Of a stretch of DNA of 64,000 nucleotides, positions 26,925 through 36,600 are shown piece by piece. Positions within the stretch are counted from its first letter, which is position 1; each line of letters opens with the position of its first letter. The translations under genes were made by a program, and so were the position numbers. Under the pieces are notes generated by a model. It had not been told where the DNA came from and ran no database searches. It was given only the letters and a program-made list of their open reading frames with translations. The stretch comes from Reichenbachiella faecimaris (GTDB lineage: Bacteria; Bacteroidota; Bacteroidia; Cytophagales; Cyclobacteriaceae): positions 470,161-534,160 of the forward strand of contig NZ_FWYF01000002.1 in assembly GCF_900176375.1 (NCBI RefSeq), in the 5' to 3' direction.

Positions 26925-27282
26925 AATAACAGCTCATCAATCACTAATCCTTCCAAAACATAAAACTTTGGAAGAGTTTATGTTTAAAGCATCTCCAAAA
27001 ACCACATCATTACCCAACGTCAGTCTGGGTAATCTGCTAAGAGGAAATTGATCTCAGAGAACCCACCTTCAAACCAAATGGATAGCCCTAGCTGGCAAAG
27101 TCTATGACGCTATCACAAACTGCACAATCGAAAGCTCCAATTGCACTTAGCCAAGAGTTCGGTAAATTCACCATCTCATCTCCAGGATTCTTCTTTGTTT
27201 TTCAAATGCATTGATTAATATTAGACTTCCGCCTGTTCTCAATTAATTAAATTTTTAACTTTAACACTTAACCATATTACTT
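26925..27282. other. Intergenic region, 358 bases, with two hairpins
   Basis: A hairpin at 26950-26974 (CTTCCAAA/TTTGGAAG) could weakly terminate purM. A second (ATTACCCA/TGGGTAAT) lies at 27011-27035. From about 27240 the sequence is AT-rich and probably carries the promoter and leader of the next gene. No ORF of credible length is seen on either strand. Confidence 0.5.
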
Positions 27283-27654
27283 ATGGCAAATATTAACGTT
27301 ACCATGACAGTCGATACAACCGCACTAGCTTCTGGATCGACTCCAGCACAAGCATGTATTTTACACGATTCTAACGGAGACCCTGACGGAAGTACCAATT
27401 TCGTAATCAATGCAAACCAAGGAGACACTGTTACTTTTAGCATTGCCGCTAAGGATGGCGTAACACCTGTTGCCTATAGCGCATTCAGGTATGAAGGTGG
27501 TACAGATGGGGTATTTGATCCACTACCGTCAAGCGCCAACAGTTGGGTAGGAACTGCAGCTGGAACGACTGGGGAATCAGAAAATTATTATATTGATTTC
27601 GTTTCTAACGGTAATCCTTATACTTTGGATCCTAAAATTCAAATTGACACTTAA
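27283..27654 (+). CDS. Small beta-rich protein of unknown function, coupled to a histidine kinase
   Basis: 123 residues, no signal peptide, many Thr/Ser/Asn/Gly and short beta-strand-like stretches (INVTMTVDT at the start, 'GDTVTFSIAAKDG', ending 'ENYYIDFVSNG' then 'YTLDPKIQID'). The general pattern faintly recalls the AidA/PixA inclusion-body proteins, but the match is too weak to name it. The following kinase gene starts inside its last codons, so the two are probably translated together. It may be a ligand, partner or reporter of the kinase (inference). Confidence 0.65.
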   Translation: MANINVTMTVDTTALASGSTPAQACILHDSNGDPDGSTNFVINANQGDTVTFSIAAKDGVTPVAYSAFRYEGGTDGVFDPLPSSANSWVGTAAGTTGESENYYIDFVSNGNPYTLDPKIQIDT

Positions 27655-29587
27655 AAAAAATCTAACCCTTCATATTGCTAAAGCCTATGCTCTTTTAGGC
27701 TTTAGTTTATTTAGCCTTACACTAACTGCTCAAAATCAGTATATAGCGGATAGTTTAATTAGCATATATGAAACTAGAGAGCTTTCTGATTCACTTCAAT
27801 TAGAAGTTTTGAGAAAAATTGGCTTTAATGAAACCAATCCAAAAGTCAAATCTACATACGCCCAAAAATTGTACCTATTGGCAGAAAGCCTCTCTGATTA
27901 TCTCTATTTGCATAGAGCCCTTCAGCAATTAGGCAATGCAGAAAGATTACTTGGTAATCCTGAAAAAGCGATAGAATACTTTTATTCTAGCCTCAATTCT
28001 GCCTCAAAAATTCAATACACTGCTGGTATTGCTGGAGCCCACTCCTCATTAGGTGATACATATTCTATGAACAATGATCACATCAATTCAATTAAATACT
28101 ATAAAAAGGCAACATCTAGTTTTAGAGAATTAAATGATTCGATTTTTTTAGCAAGCGTATTGCTAAATGTAGGTGACGAGTACTATAGCGCTAATCAATT
28201 TGATTCTGCATTAATATATTTCTCAGAGTCTGGAGAAATATTTAGTAGGATCCATTATGAGGTAGGAACCGCTTATAATTTAGGAAACATTGGCCTTATC
28301 CATGCCGAAAATGAAAAATTTATTCTAGCTGAGCAAAACATGCATCAAGCTATTCAAATACTTAAAAAACATGGAGACTCTTATCCCATTTCTGTGTACC
28401 AAACATCTCTTGCAAATATTTACGCTCAAAAAGGAGACCTAAAACGAGCTCTGCGCTACGCACACAGCGCGCTCTCCATCGGCCAAGAAGAAGGCCTCAA
28501 AGAACAAATCCGAGACGCCAGCCTCAAGCTCTCAGAACTATACCAAACACAAGGCGATTACCGAAAGGCCTATGACTATCAAAGCCAATACATCAGCTAT
28601 CGCGATAGTATCAATAATGAAGAGGTGATCCGCAAAATGGCCGATCTCCGTACAGAATATGAAGTATCTCAGAAACAGGCAGAAGTAGATGTGAAGCAAA
28701 TTGAGGTTGATCTGCTCAACGAACAAGCCAGAAACAACCAGATTGTGCTATGGAGTGTGATTGTTATTTTGGTTTTGGTGTTATGTTTAACCTATGCATT
28801 GCTCAAAGTCTATCGCGTGAAGGTTCGTGCCATTCGTATCGTAAGAAAAAGAAGAAGAATCATAGCCGCTCAACGCAATCAGCTGGAAGATGTGAATCGC
28901 ACGAAAGACAAGTTCTTCTCCATCATCTCTCACGACATTCGTGGGCCCATCAGCAATTTTCACGGGGTCTCTCAACTGATCCATCTATTAGTGGAGAGCA
29001 AGGACTATGATGGTCTACTTAAGCTCGGCACCATGCTAGACACCTCCACCAAAGAAGTTTCTTCTTTATTAGATAACCTATTGGAATGGGCCATGAGCCA
29101 GCAAGGGCGCATGCCTTATAAACCTGAAGAGATTAAACTTCATGAGTTGTGCAATTCTAATTTGAACATCATGGAAAATTTGGCGGCAGCCAAGCAAATT
29201 ACCTTAACTGAGAAGGTAAAGGAAAAAGTAACTATCACAGCAGACAAAAACAGCACCTCTACCATCATCAGAAACTTGCTGAGCAATGCCATCAAGTTTA
29301 CACCAGAAGGAGGAAGGGTTGAATTGCAGTTGACTTATGATCTCAATATGGCTGTCATTACAGTAAAAGATTCAGGCATTGGCATCTCTAGTGAAAAAAT
29401 GGAACACCTATTTGATTTCAAAGGTGAGCGCACCAGTTGGGGTACAGGTGGCGAAAAAGGCGTAGGTCTAGGGCTCACACTCGTGCATGAATTCGTAGAG
29501 CTAAACAAAGGTAAAATTGAGGTAGAAAGTGAAGAAGGAAAAGGGACATCTTTCAGCGTGTTTTTGCCTTTGATTAGTTCAGATTAA
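27644..29587 (+). CDS. TPR-repeat sensor histidine kinase
   Basis: 647 residues from a TTG at 27644, which gives a clean signal peptide (MTLKKNLTLH…LTLTAQ); an ATG at 27593 would overlap the preceding gene by 62 bases. Order: secreted TPR array (about 50-320), coiled coil, transmembrane helix (about 365-388, 'IVLWSVIVILVLVLCLTYAL'), dimerisation domain with phospho-acceptor His in 'ISHDIRGPISN' (about residue 429), then the ATPase domain with N box 'IIRNLLSNAIKFT', 'DSGIGIS' and 'GVGLGLTLVHEF'. No receiver domain or response-regulator gene is adjacent. Base composition jumps sharply near 28440, inside the TPR region. Confidence 0.9.
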   Translation: MTLKKNLTLHIAKAYALLGFSLFSLTLTAQNQYIADSLISIYETRELSDSLQLEVLRKIGFNETNPKVKSTYAQKLYLLAESLSDYLYLHRALQQLGNAERLLGNPEKAIEYFYSSLNSASKIQYTAGIAGAHSSLGDTYSMNNDHINSIKYYKKATSSFRELNDSIFLASVLLNVGDEYYSANQFDSALIYFSESGEIFSRIHYEVGTAYNLGNIGLIHAENEKFILAEQNMHQAIQILKKHGDSYPISVYQTSLANIYAQKGDLKRALRYAHSALSIGQEEGLKEQIRDASLKLSELYQTQGDYRKAYDYQSQYISYRDSINNEEVIRKMADLRTEYEVSQKQAEVDVKQIEVDLLNEQARNNQIVLWSVIVILVLVLCLTYALLKVYRVKVRAIRIVRKRRRIIAAQRNQLEDVNRTKDKFFSIISHDIRGPISNFHGVSQLIHLLVESKDYDGLLKLGTMLDTSTKEVSSLLDNLLEWAMSQQGRMPYKPEEIKLHELCNSNLNIMENLAAAKQITLTEKVKEKVTITADKNSTSTIIRNLLSNAIKFTPEGGRVELQLTYDLNMAVITVKDSGIGISSEKMEHLFDFKGERTSWGTGGEKGVGLGLTLVHEFVELNKGKIEVESEEGKGTSFSVFLPLISSD

Positions 29588-29589
29588 GA

Positions 29590-29623
29590 AGCATTTCCAA
29601 AGTTTTAGAACTTTGGAAATGCT
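29590..29623. terminator. Bidirectional terminator-like hairpin after the kinase
   Basis: AGCATTTCCAAAG pairs perfectly with CTTTGGAAATGCT over an 8-base loop, three bases after the kinase stop and nine before the convergent GH15 stop. T-runs are weak on both strands. Confidence 0.6.
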
Positions 29624-29631
29624 AATGACTA

Positions 29632-31416
29632 CTACCTAAAATCTGGCATATCCAATTTCTTGGCAATTCTGTGTGCGGCATTAAGCAAACCTACGTGACT
29701 ATAAGCCTGCGGAAAGTTACCCCACATACTGCCATCCTTTTCGTTTACATCTTCACTCAGCAGTCCGACATGATTAGAATAACCTACTAAGTTATCGAAG
29801 TACTCAATGGCCTCATCTAATCTTCCTACACATGCCAACGCCTCCACATACCAGAAAGCACAGATCAAGAAAGTAGTTTCTGGTTCACCAAAATCGTCCT
29901 GATGCTTGTAGCGATAAAACAACCCGTTAGACGCTTTTAGATCTTTCTCCATTGCCTTGAGGTGTTCTTTGGCTCTATCAGAATTATTATCTAAATAATT
30001 CATATTGATCAACTGCAAACAGCTCGCATCCATGCGATCTGTACCAATCGCCTGGCTGTAGCCTTTTTTGCCAACGCTGTAGCATTGCTCGATTTTTCCC
30101 TTGGCAATCTTGCCCAGCTTTTTCGCCAACTTCCCCATTTTTTCGTCTTTCAATACTACTGCGATTTTCTCTGCCGCCATACTACCTGCCCAATGGAATA
30201 AATAGGTATAGCAGTGATGCTGGCTTAGATTCCTAAACTCCCAAAGGCCTGCATCTGTCTGCTCCATGGTCTTCTCAATCAATCCCAGTGTCTTATGAAT
30301 CAAATCCCCAGAATCGTACCTTTCGGTAAAAATGATTCTTTGATCATAGTACAGAGGCAATAGTGAAAGCAGTACTTGTCCATACACATCATTTTGAATA
30401 TGCTCATAGGCTTGATTGCCCACTCTTACAGGTTGATTCCCTTGATACCCTTTGAGGTTGGTTTCGATTTCAATTAAATCTTTTTCGCCTCCTATGCCAA
30501 AAAGTGGCTGATACCGATCATTCTCTGCACTGGTGATATTCATGATGTAGTGGAAATATTTTTCCAACTCCTCAAAGTGACCAATGTTGTTGAAGGCATT
30601 GAGTGTATAAAAAGTATCCCGCATCCAGCAGAACCTATAATCCCAATTCCTCGTGGAACCTGGCGATTCCGGCAAACTTGTTGTAGTCGCAGCGACTATC
30701 GCTCCTGTATCTTCAAATTGATGAATTTTTAAAGTCAAAGCCGAACGAATGGCAGCCTTTTGGTAGAAGTTCGCAATGCTGGCAGTCTTCACCCATTTGT
30801 GCCAATAATTTACGGTGCGATTCAAAAACAATTCGCCGGTTTCTTTCACATCGGCCTCCAGAGGTGGTCCAAAAGTTAGCACCAGGTATTTTGTCTCATT
30901 CAGTACAAACTCCTGATCTTTCATCAAATAGCTCAAGGAAATATTGGTAGTCAATCGCACCTGGGCATCTAACCCAATGTAGCGGATATGATTGCTCCCC
31001 ATGCTGCGCTCAGGCACAGTCTCTCCATAATCGCCCACAGGACTACAGATCACTTTGATATTGGGATGTTCCGAAATGGGTTCTATTTTTCTGATGAGCA
31101 TCAATGGCTTATAGCTCCGCTCAAATTGCAAATATCTGGGTGCAAAGTCCGTGACTCTATACTTACCTGTGGCGCTGGTGATCTCGGTACATAGTACATT
31201 GGTATTTTCCAAATAATACTGTCTGGAGTCAAAATTACCTTCAGCTGGCAAAGCAGAAAACTCGCCCCCTTTTTCATCATCTATCATATTGCCAAAAATG
31301 AAACTGCTGTCGAATCTTGGCCAACACATCCATGCAATGTTCGTGTCTTTTTTGATATGAGCGGTATATGCACAGTTGCCAATTACACCATAGTCATAGG
31401 TATGTCTATTATCCAT
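29632..31416 (-). CDS. Glycoside hydrolase family 15 protein (glucoamylase/trehalase-like)
   Basis: 594 residues, no signal peptide. The N-terminal beta-sandwich ('YDYGVIGNCAYTAHI', 'WMCWPRFDSSFIFGNMI') and the (alpha/alpha)6 barrel with 'STRNWDYRFCWMRDTFYTL' and 'LLSEDVNEKDGSMWGNFPQAYSH' are family 15 signatures, including a catalytic-acid glutamate candidate. Bacterial members of this length hydrolyse trehalose or alpha-glucans in the cytoplasm. There is no trehalose synthesis gene nearby to settle the substrate. Confidence 0.9.
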   Translation of the reverse strand: MDNRHTYDYGVIGNCAYTAHIKKDTNIAWMCWPRFDSSFIFGNMIDDEKGGEFSALPAEGNFDSRQYYLENTNVLCTEITSATGKYRVTDFAPRYLQFERSYKPLMLIRKIEPISEHPNIKVICSPVGDYGETVPERSMGSNHIRYIGLDAQVRLTTNISLSYLMKDQEFVLNETKYLVLTFGPPLEADVKETGELFLNRTVNYWHKWVKTASIANFYQKAAIRSALTLKIHQFEDTGAIVAATTTSLPESPGSTRNWDYRFCWMRDTFYTLNAFNNIGHFEELEKYFHYIMNITSAENDRYQPLFGIGGEKDLIEIETNLKGYQGNQPVRVGNQAYEHIQNDVYGQVLLSLLPLYYDQRIIFTERYDSGDLIHKTLGLIEKTMEQTDAGLWEFRNLSQHHCYTYLFHWAGSMAAEKIAVVLKDEKMGKLAKKLGKIAKGKIEQCYSVGKKGYSQAIGTDRMDASCLQLINMNYLDNNSDRAKEHLKAMEKDLKASNGLFYRYKHQDDFGEPETTFLICAFWYVEALACVGRLDEAIEYFDNLVGYSNHVGLLSEDVNEKDGSMWGNFPQAYSHVGLLNAAHRIAKKLDMPDFR

Positions 31417-31587
31417 GTATCTGGGATTAGAATTTCAGAAAACTAGTTTTTGGATCGTGCGTTGCAGCGATTGAATTATAATCTGGCCAATTCAATCAAT
31501 ACGCTAAAATGATGAAATATTATCAATTAATGCCATAATTATTGCAACTTTGTTCAGCGAAAATTCATATTTATTAATAAACACACA

Positions 31588-32343
31588 ATGAGAAAGAAAA
31601 TAGTAGCGGGAAACTGGAAGATGAATAATGACCTGGAAGCAGGCAAAAAATTGGCTCAGGAAGTATTGGACAAAGCCACTGGAAACGAGGAAGCGCAAAT
31701 CGTGTTGGGGACACCATTTATCCACTTGACTGCATTGGCAGAATCTGTAGTTGGTAAGAAAGGCATTGAAGTGGCCGCACAAAATTGCAGTGACAAAGCT
31801 GCTGGCGCATACACTGGAGAGACTTCTGCCGAGATGATCAAATCTACAGGTGTCAACTATGTCATCCTTGGACATAGCGAAAGAAGAGAATATTTTAATG
31901 AGACCAATGAGCAATTGGCCGCAAAACTGGATTTGGCTTTAGTTAATAATTTGACTCCAATATTCTGCTGTGGTGAACCTTTGGAAATCAGAGAAGCAGA
32001 TACGCAATACGACTACGTGAAAAAACAATTGACAGAAAGTCTATTCCATTTGTCAGTTGAGGATTTTGCTAAAATTTCTATTGCGTACGAACCAATTTGG
32101 GCCATTGGAACGGGTAAAACTGCAACTGCTGCACAAGCACAAGAAATGCACGCCGAGTTGAGAAGTCACTTGGCAAGTAAGTTCGGACAAGAGGCAGCTG
32201 ACGCATGTCCAATCCTATATGGCGGTAGCTGCAAGCCATCCAATGCGAAAGAAATTTTTGAAGGTGTGGATGTTGATGGTGGGTTGATTGGTGGAGCATC
32301 ACTTGACGCTGATGACTTTTTGGCCATTGTCAATTCTTTCTAG
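31588..32343 (+). CDS. tpiA: Triosephosphate isomerase
   Basis: 251 residues. Substrate Lys in 'AGNWKMNND', catalytic His in '[11 protein letters not shown]', catalytic Glu in '[15 protein letters not shown]' (loop 6 follows) and the phosphate loop '[12 protein letters not shown]'/'LIGGASL' are all present. Interconverts dihydroxyacetone phosphate and glyceraldehyde 3-phosphate. It heads a run with a repeat protein, prmA and a giant secreted protein. Confidence 0.98.
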   Translation: MRKKIVAGNWKMNNDLEAGKKLAQEVLDKATGNEEAQIVLGTPFIHLTALAESVVGKKGIEVAAQNCSDKAAGAYTGETSAEMIKSTGVNYVILGHSERREYFNETNEQLAAKLDLALVNNLTPIFCCGEPLEIREADTQYDYVKKQLTESLFHLSVEDFAKISIAYEPIWAIGTGKTATAAQAQEMHAELRSHLASKFGQEAADACPILYGGSCKPSNAKEIFEGVDVDGGLIGGASLDADDFLAIVNSF

Positions 32344-32370
32344 AAGTGAATTAAGCAACATTTTCCCGTT

Positions 32371-32709
32371 ATGATTTCATTTATCCTTACACTGCTGATA
32401 TGGAGTTGGAGCGATTCCAATACCAGTTCAACCCAAATTGACCCATGTGAAATTTACGGCAAGGTTTATATAGAATCCAATCCAAGATTTGCACACTTTC
32501 GAGTATATGAAGATGACTCGGAAGCCTTTGCTGATATTATCATTTTTGAAGAACAGAATTCTCTATACGCAGACGAGGTAGGGCACTGGTCTTTTGTGGA
32601 TGACCGAGATTTTGCTGATGTTTACATATACTTTGAAAAAGACCGAAATATGGCAGACTTCGCGGTGTACTATACCGAGTATGCTTCCTTTGCCGGCTGC
32701 AATAGATAA
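32371..32709 (+). CDS. Small secreted repeat protein (DUF6150-like)
   Basis: 112 residues with a hydrophobic start. The body repeats a strand unit of the form 'FAD/x-I/V-x-I/V-Y/F': 'FAHFRVYEDDSEAFADII', 'FADVYIYFEKDRNMADFAVYY', ending in 'ASFAGC'. Two cysteines flank the repeats. This looks like the DUF6150 proteins of Bacteroidota, whose function is not known; the family name is from memory. It ends directly at the prmA start (stop TAA then ATG), so the two are coupled. Confidence 0.65.
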   Translation: MISFILTLLIWSWSDSNTSSTQIDPCEIYGKVYIESNPRFAHFRVYEDDSEAFADIIIFEEQNSLYADEVGHWSFVDDRDFADVYIYFEKDRNMADFAVYYTEYASFAGCNR

Positions 32710-33543
32710 ATGACATTTACAAAAATAATATTCCAAACTAACCGAGAATTTGCGGATATCCTGACAGCAGAACTAGCTGAAATGGGTTTCGACACTTTCG
32801 AAGAGACTGACCAAGGGCTGGATGCCTATATTCTGACCGAAAGATACGCTGCTGGTGACATAAAAGAAATGGTAGAAAAATACCAACAGCTGGCTACGAT
32901 AGCCTACAAAGTAGAGACTATTGAAAAAGAAAACTGGAATGAAGAGTGGGAGAAGAATTATGATCCCATTGCAGTAGATAGCAGATGCAGAGTGCGTGCC
33001 ACTTTTCACGAACCAGACGACGCTTATGATCACGAAATTGTGATTACACCTAAAATGTCATTTGGTACTGGCCACCATGCTACTACACAAGGCATGCTAG
33101 AGCTACAATTAGATGGAGAATTTGAAGGGAAGTCTGTATTAGATGTAGGTTCGGGTACAGGTATTTTAGCCATCATGGCTTATAAATTAGGTGCAAGCTA
33201 TGTAGAGGCAACAGACATTGACCAATGGTGTGTAGATAATGGGTTGGAAAATTTCCAACTCAACGGCCTGCAAAACATTGATTACCACAAAGGCGCCATT
33301 AGCACACTTCAGCTTAATAAAGCCAAATATGACGTGGTCATTGCCAACATTAACAAAAACGTGCTATTGGAAGAAATGTCCTACTACGCTGGATTATTAG
33401 AAAAAGGAGGTCAGCTGTACCTGAGTGGCTTTTATGAAGAAGACATTCCAGACATAAAAAATAGCACGGATTCATATAATCTTTTGCTGGAGAAATCAGT
33501 TATAAAAGACAACTGGACGGCATTGATGTTTTCTAAATACTGA
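32710..33543 (+). CDS. prmA: Ribosomal protein L11 methyltransferase
   Basis: 277 residues. PrmA-specific 'MSFGTGHHATTQGMLELQL', motif I 'VLDVGSGTGILAIMAYKLGA', 'ATDIDQWCV' and 'YDVVIANINKNVLLEEM' (the NxN-like catalytic loop) are clear. It methylates lysines and the N-terminus of ribosomal protein L11. It begins right after the preceding stop codon. Confidence 0.96.
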   Translation: MTFTKIIFQTNREFADILTAELAEMGFDTFEETDQGLDAYILTERYAAGDIKEMVEKYQQLATIAYKVETIEKENWNEEWEKNYDPIAVDSRCRVRATFHEPDDAYDHEIVITPKMSFGTGHHATTQGMLELQLDGEFEGKSVLDVGSGTGILAIMAYKLGASYVEATDIDQWCVDNGLENFQLNGLQNIDYHKGAISTLQLNKAKYDVVIANINKNVLLEEMSYYAGLLEKGGQLYLSGFYEEDIPDIKNSTDSYNLLLEKSVIKDNWTALMFSKY

Positions 33544-33606
33544 CAAAGCGCATAGCATATCGCAATCGGTTTACTATCTTTAGCCGTTGATTCAGAATAG
33601 CATTGG

Positions 33607-36600
33607 ATGGTCTGGCATAGACGTATATACTTTCTTCTTTTTTTCACCCTTTCTGCAGGTTTAGCACAAGCGCAATACTTTAGGTTTTCGCCAGAACCCG
33701 ATCAATTTGTGGAAGATGTGGTGCGAAATATAGAAGCCATAGGCACAGAGCCTGCCAAAAAAGTAGCCTATGATTTTAGAAATGCCTGGACTTCGTCAAT
33801 CAATGATGATCAAAAGGCATCAATCATTGAGCTATGCCGCAAAATGGAAGATCGTCGTTTTGCCACTCGACCCTACCACGAATACTTTTTCAGCCTGATC
33901 ACTTACGCGCTAACTCAAGAGAATGCAAACCCTGCCGAATTATCCGAAATTTTAGATATATGCCATTATGCTGTGGATCAATATGAAAGAAAAGAGGTAG
34001 CTGAATTCTTTAAGTCACTGACCTTCTTTTTTGCCAGAGGAGCACTTTACCATTCTCATTACAACAAACTATCCACTTCTGGAGGCTCTTACAAAGTGGT
34101 GTTATTAGAAGAAAATTTGCCAGAGCAAGAGGCAACTGAAGCACCTGTAGAAGAAGAGGAATTTATCTCAGAAGAAGAAATTGTGCAGGAGGAGCCTGCA
34201 TCTGAAAATTGGGGCGCTGACGATGGATGGGGTAGCGATGACGGATGGGGAGCAGATGATGGTGATGATGGTTGGGGAAGTAATGACGGATGGGGCTCAG
34301 ACGATAGTTTTGGTGGAGGAGACAGTTTTGGTAGTGAAGAGGTAGTTGAAACTCCAACAGAAGAAAAGAAACCATTAGTGCTTGAACGTCAAGTCTACTC
34401 ATTAGAAAAGATAGATCACGTAGCAGAGATGCAAGCCAATGACAAAGATCCAATTTTAGCTGGACCCGCATTGCAGTTGACTGGGATTGAATTCAAGATA
34501 GCTACTCCCTATGATACTTTAACAGTCACCAACGCATCTGGTACTTTTCTCCTCAAGGATCAAACTTTTGTAGGCACTTCTGGAGAAGTAGATTGGCCCA
34601 ATGATCTAAGAGGAACTGATGGTGCCGTAGTCATTCTAGAAGGTTATACCTTCAATGTGAAATTTCCAAGGCTCAAGACTTCTCGTGCGAAATTGAAATA
34701 CCCAGAACTTTTTAATGGAGAAGCACCTGGAGCCTTTTATTTCAAAAGTGGCAAACGATTGGTTCACGAAGAAAAATTATACCCGCAATTCATTTCTCAC
34801 TATTCAGATTTGGAATTAAGTCTTTCTGATGACCATTTGAAGTATAAGGGTGGATTTGCCATGAAAGGAGCCAAAAAATTTGGAGCATCTGTATCCAAAA
34901 ATCCATCCACCATTGAAGGTTTGGGGAAAGGAAGGTCATTTACGGCCAAGGCAGAAGAATATGCATTTGAGGACTCTCTCATATTGTCAAATGAAGCGTC
35001 TTTTGTACTATACCATGGATCCGACTCTATCTATCATCATGCCGTCCGGTTTGATTATGATCAGGCCATTTCTAAATTGACACTACTCAAAGATCGTGGC
35101 GAGTACAAGAACACCTACTTCTTCTCCTCCTTTTTCAAGCTTGAATTCAAAGCGGACATGATTGAATGGCAACTGGAATCAGACAGCATTGATATTTCTA
35201 TTCTGAATGCTAAAAACATAGTGCCTGCTCTATTTGAATCAGAAGAATATTTCAACCCATTGAGATATAAGAAAATGACTGGCTTATACGAATTTCATCC
35301 TGTCAGAGCTGTCGTGGAGTTCGCACGTTTGGTACAAAGTTCAGAATACAACCTGCTTGAGATGCAGGAGCATTTCGGTATCAAGCCTGAACTTGCTGCT
35401 TCCGCTATGCATTTCTTAAAACAAAACAACTACATCCTATTTGACGAAGAAAACCTTCAAATCAAAGTATTGCGAAAGGCCTTTCATTATGTAATGGCTT
35501 ATACCAAGCAAAAAGATTTTGACAACATTCTCATCTCTTCACTGAATCCTAAGGGATCAAATGCCTCCCTTAATTTCGAAACAGGAGAAATGGAAGTGAG
35601 GGGTGTGAGCCGTATTGTGGTAACACCAGATGAGGATGTGCGAATTACGCCTGACTCTAGCAGAATTACCTTGCTTAAGGATAAGGATATAAAATTTAGC
35701 GGAGGAGTGAATGCTGGAGATTTCAGCTATCAAGGAAAAGATTTTTTCTTCAATTATGATGAATACCTGATTCAAATGCCTGTGATCGACTCTATGAGAA
35801 TTCAGGTGGACTTTCACGATGGAGATGAATCACACAAGACTTCTTTGAGCAATCACTTAACTCAGACTTCTGGTACTTTGTACATCAATCACCCAAAAAA
35901 TAAAGCGGGTGTCAGGGAATACGCCCAGTACCCTTTCTTTGTATCAGACTCAGAAGCCATTGTGTACTTCGACAGTCCAGACATACTTGATGGGGCTTAT
36001 GATAAATCTATTTATTTCGTGGTGCCACCATTTGAGATGGATAGCATCAATAGAGATGACCCAGAAGGCATCGCATTTAAGGGCACCTTCTTTTCTGGTG
36101 GTATCATTCCTCCTATTGCAGAAAACCTCATCATCATGCCTGACAGATCCCTTGGCTTCGAGCACATCATTCCAACTGAAGGTTATCCATTGTATAAAGG
36201 AGAAGGTATTCTATATGACAGCTTGAGCCTAAATGCTGACGGACTAAGAGCTGATGGGCGAATTGATTACCGAACTACCACAGTCAACTCTGACGACTTT
36301 ATTTTCTACATGGATTCTGTGTCTGCAGTAGGTCAAGAGGGGATCATCCGTGAAGGAAAAATGGATGAAGCCTCATACCCGGAAGCCGTGCTTGCAGATT
36401 ACAAAATGCTATGGAAACCACTCAAGGACAGCATGTATATTGCAAACAGAAATGAGCCTTTCCAATTCTACAATGCTACGGCTTCATTAGATGGAAAAGC
36501 CAATATTACAGCTGCAGGAGTTTATGGTTCTGGCACCATGCTTTCCAGAGGGTCAAGGTCTATATCTGACGAGTTCCATTTTAGCCAGTACGAATACTCA

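Noticed and set aside
26925-27282. Hidden or decayed gene in the purM-kinase gap
   Set aside because: Both strands have frequent stops; the longest reading (28 codons on the minus strand) has no recognisable pattern.
27593-27643. ATG start of the TPR kinase at 27593
   Set aside because: It overlaps the upstream gene by 62 bases and places an unlikely hydrophobic stretch before the signal peptide; the TTG at 27644 gives a normal signal sequence.
31540-31560. tpiA promoter with a -7 box at CAACTTTG
   Set aside because: It misses the first base of TAnnTTTG and has no -33 partner; left out of the feature list.
34210-34341. CRISPR-like or VNTR array
   Set aside because: The repeat lies in frame within a large protein gene, units are of unequal length and there are no spacers. 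It is a protein repeat.
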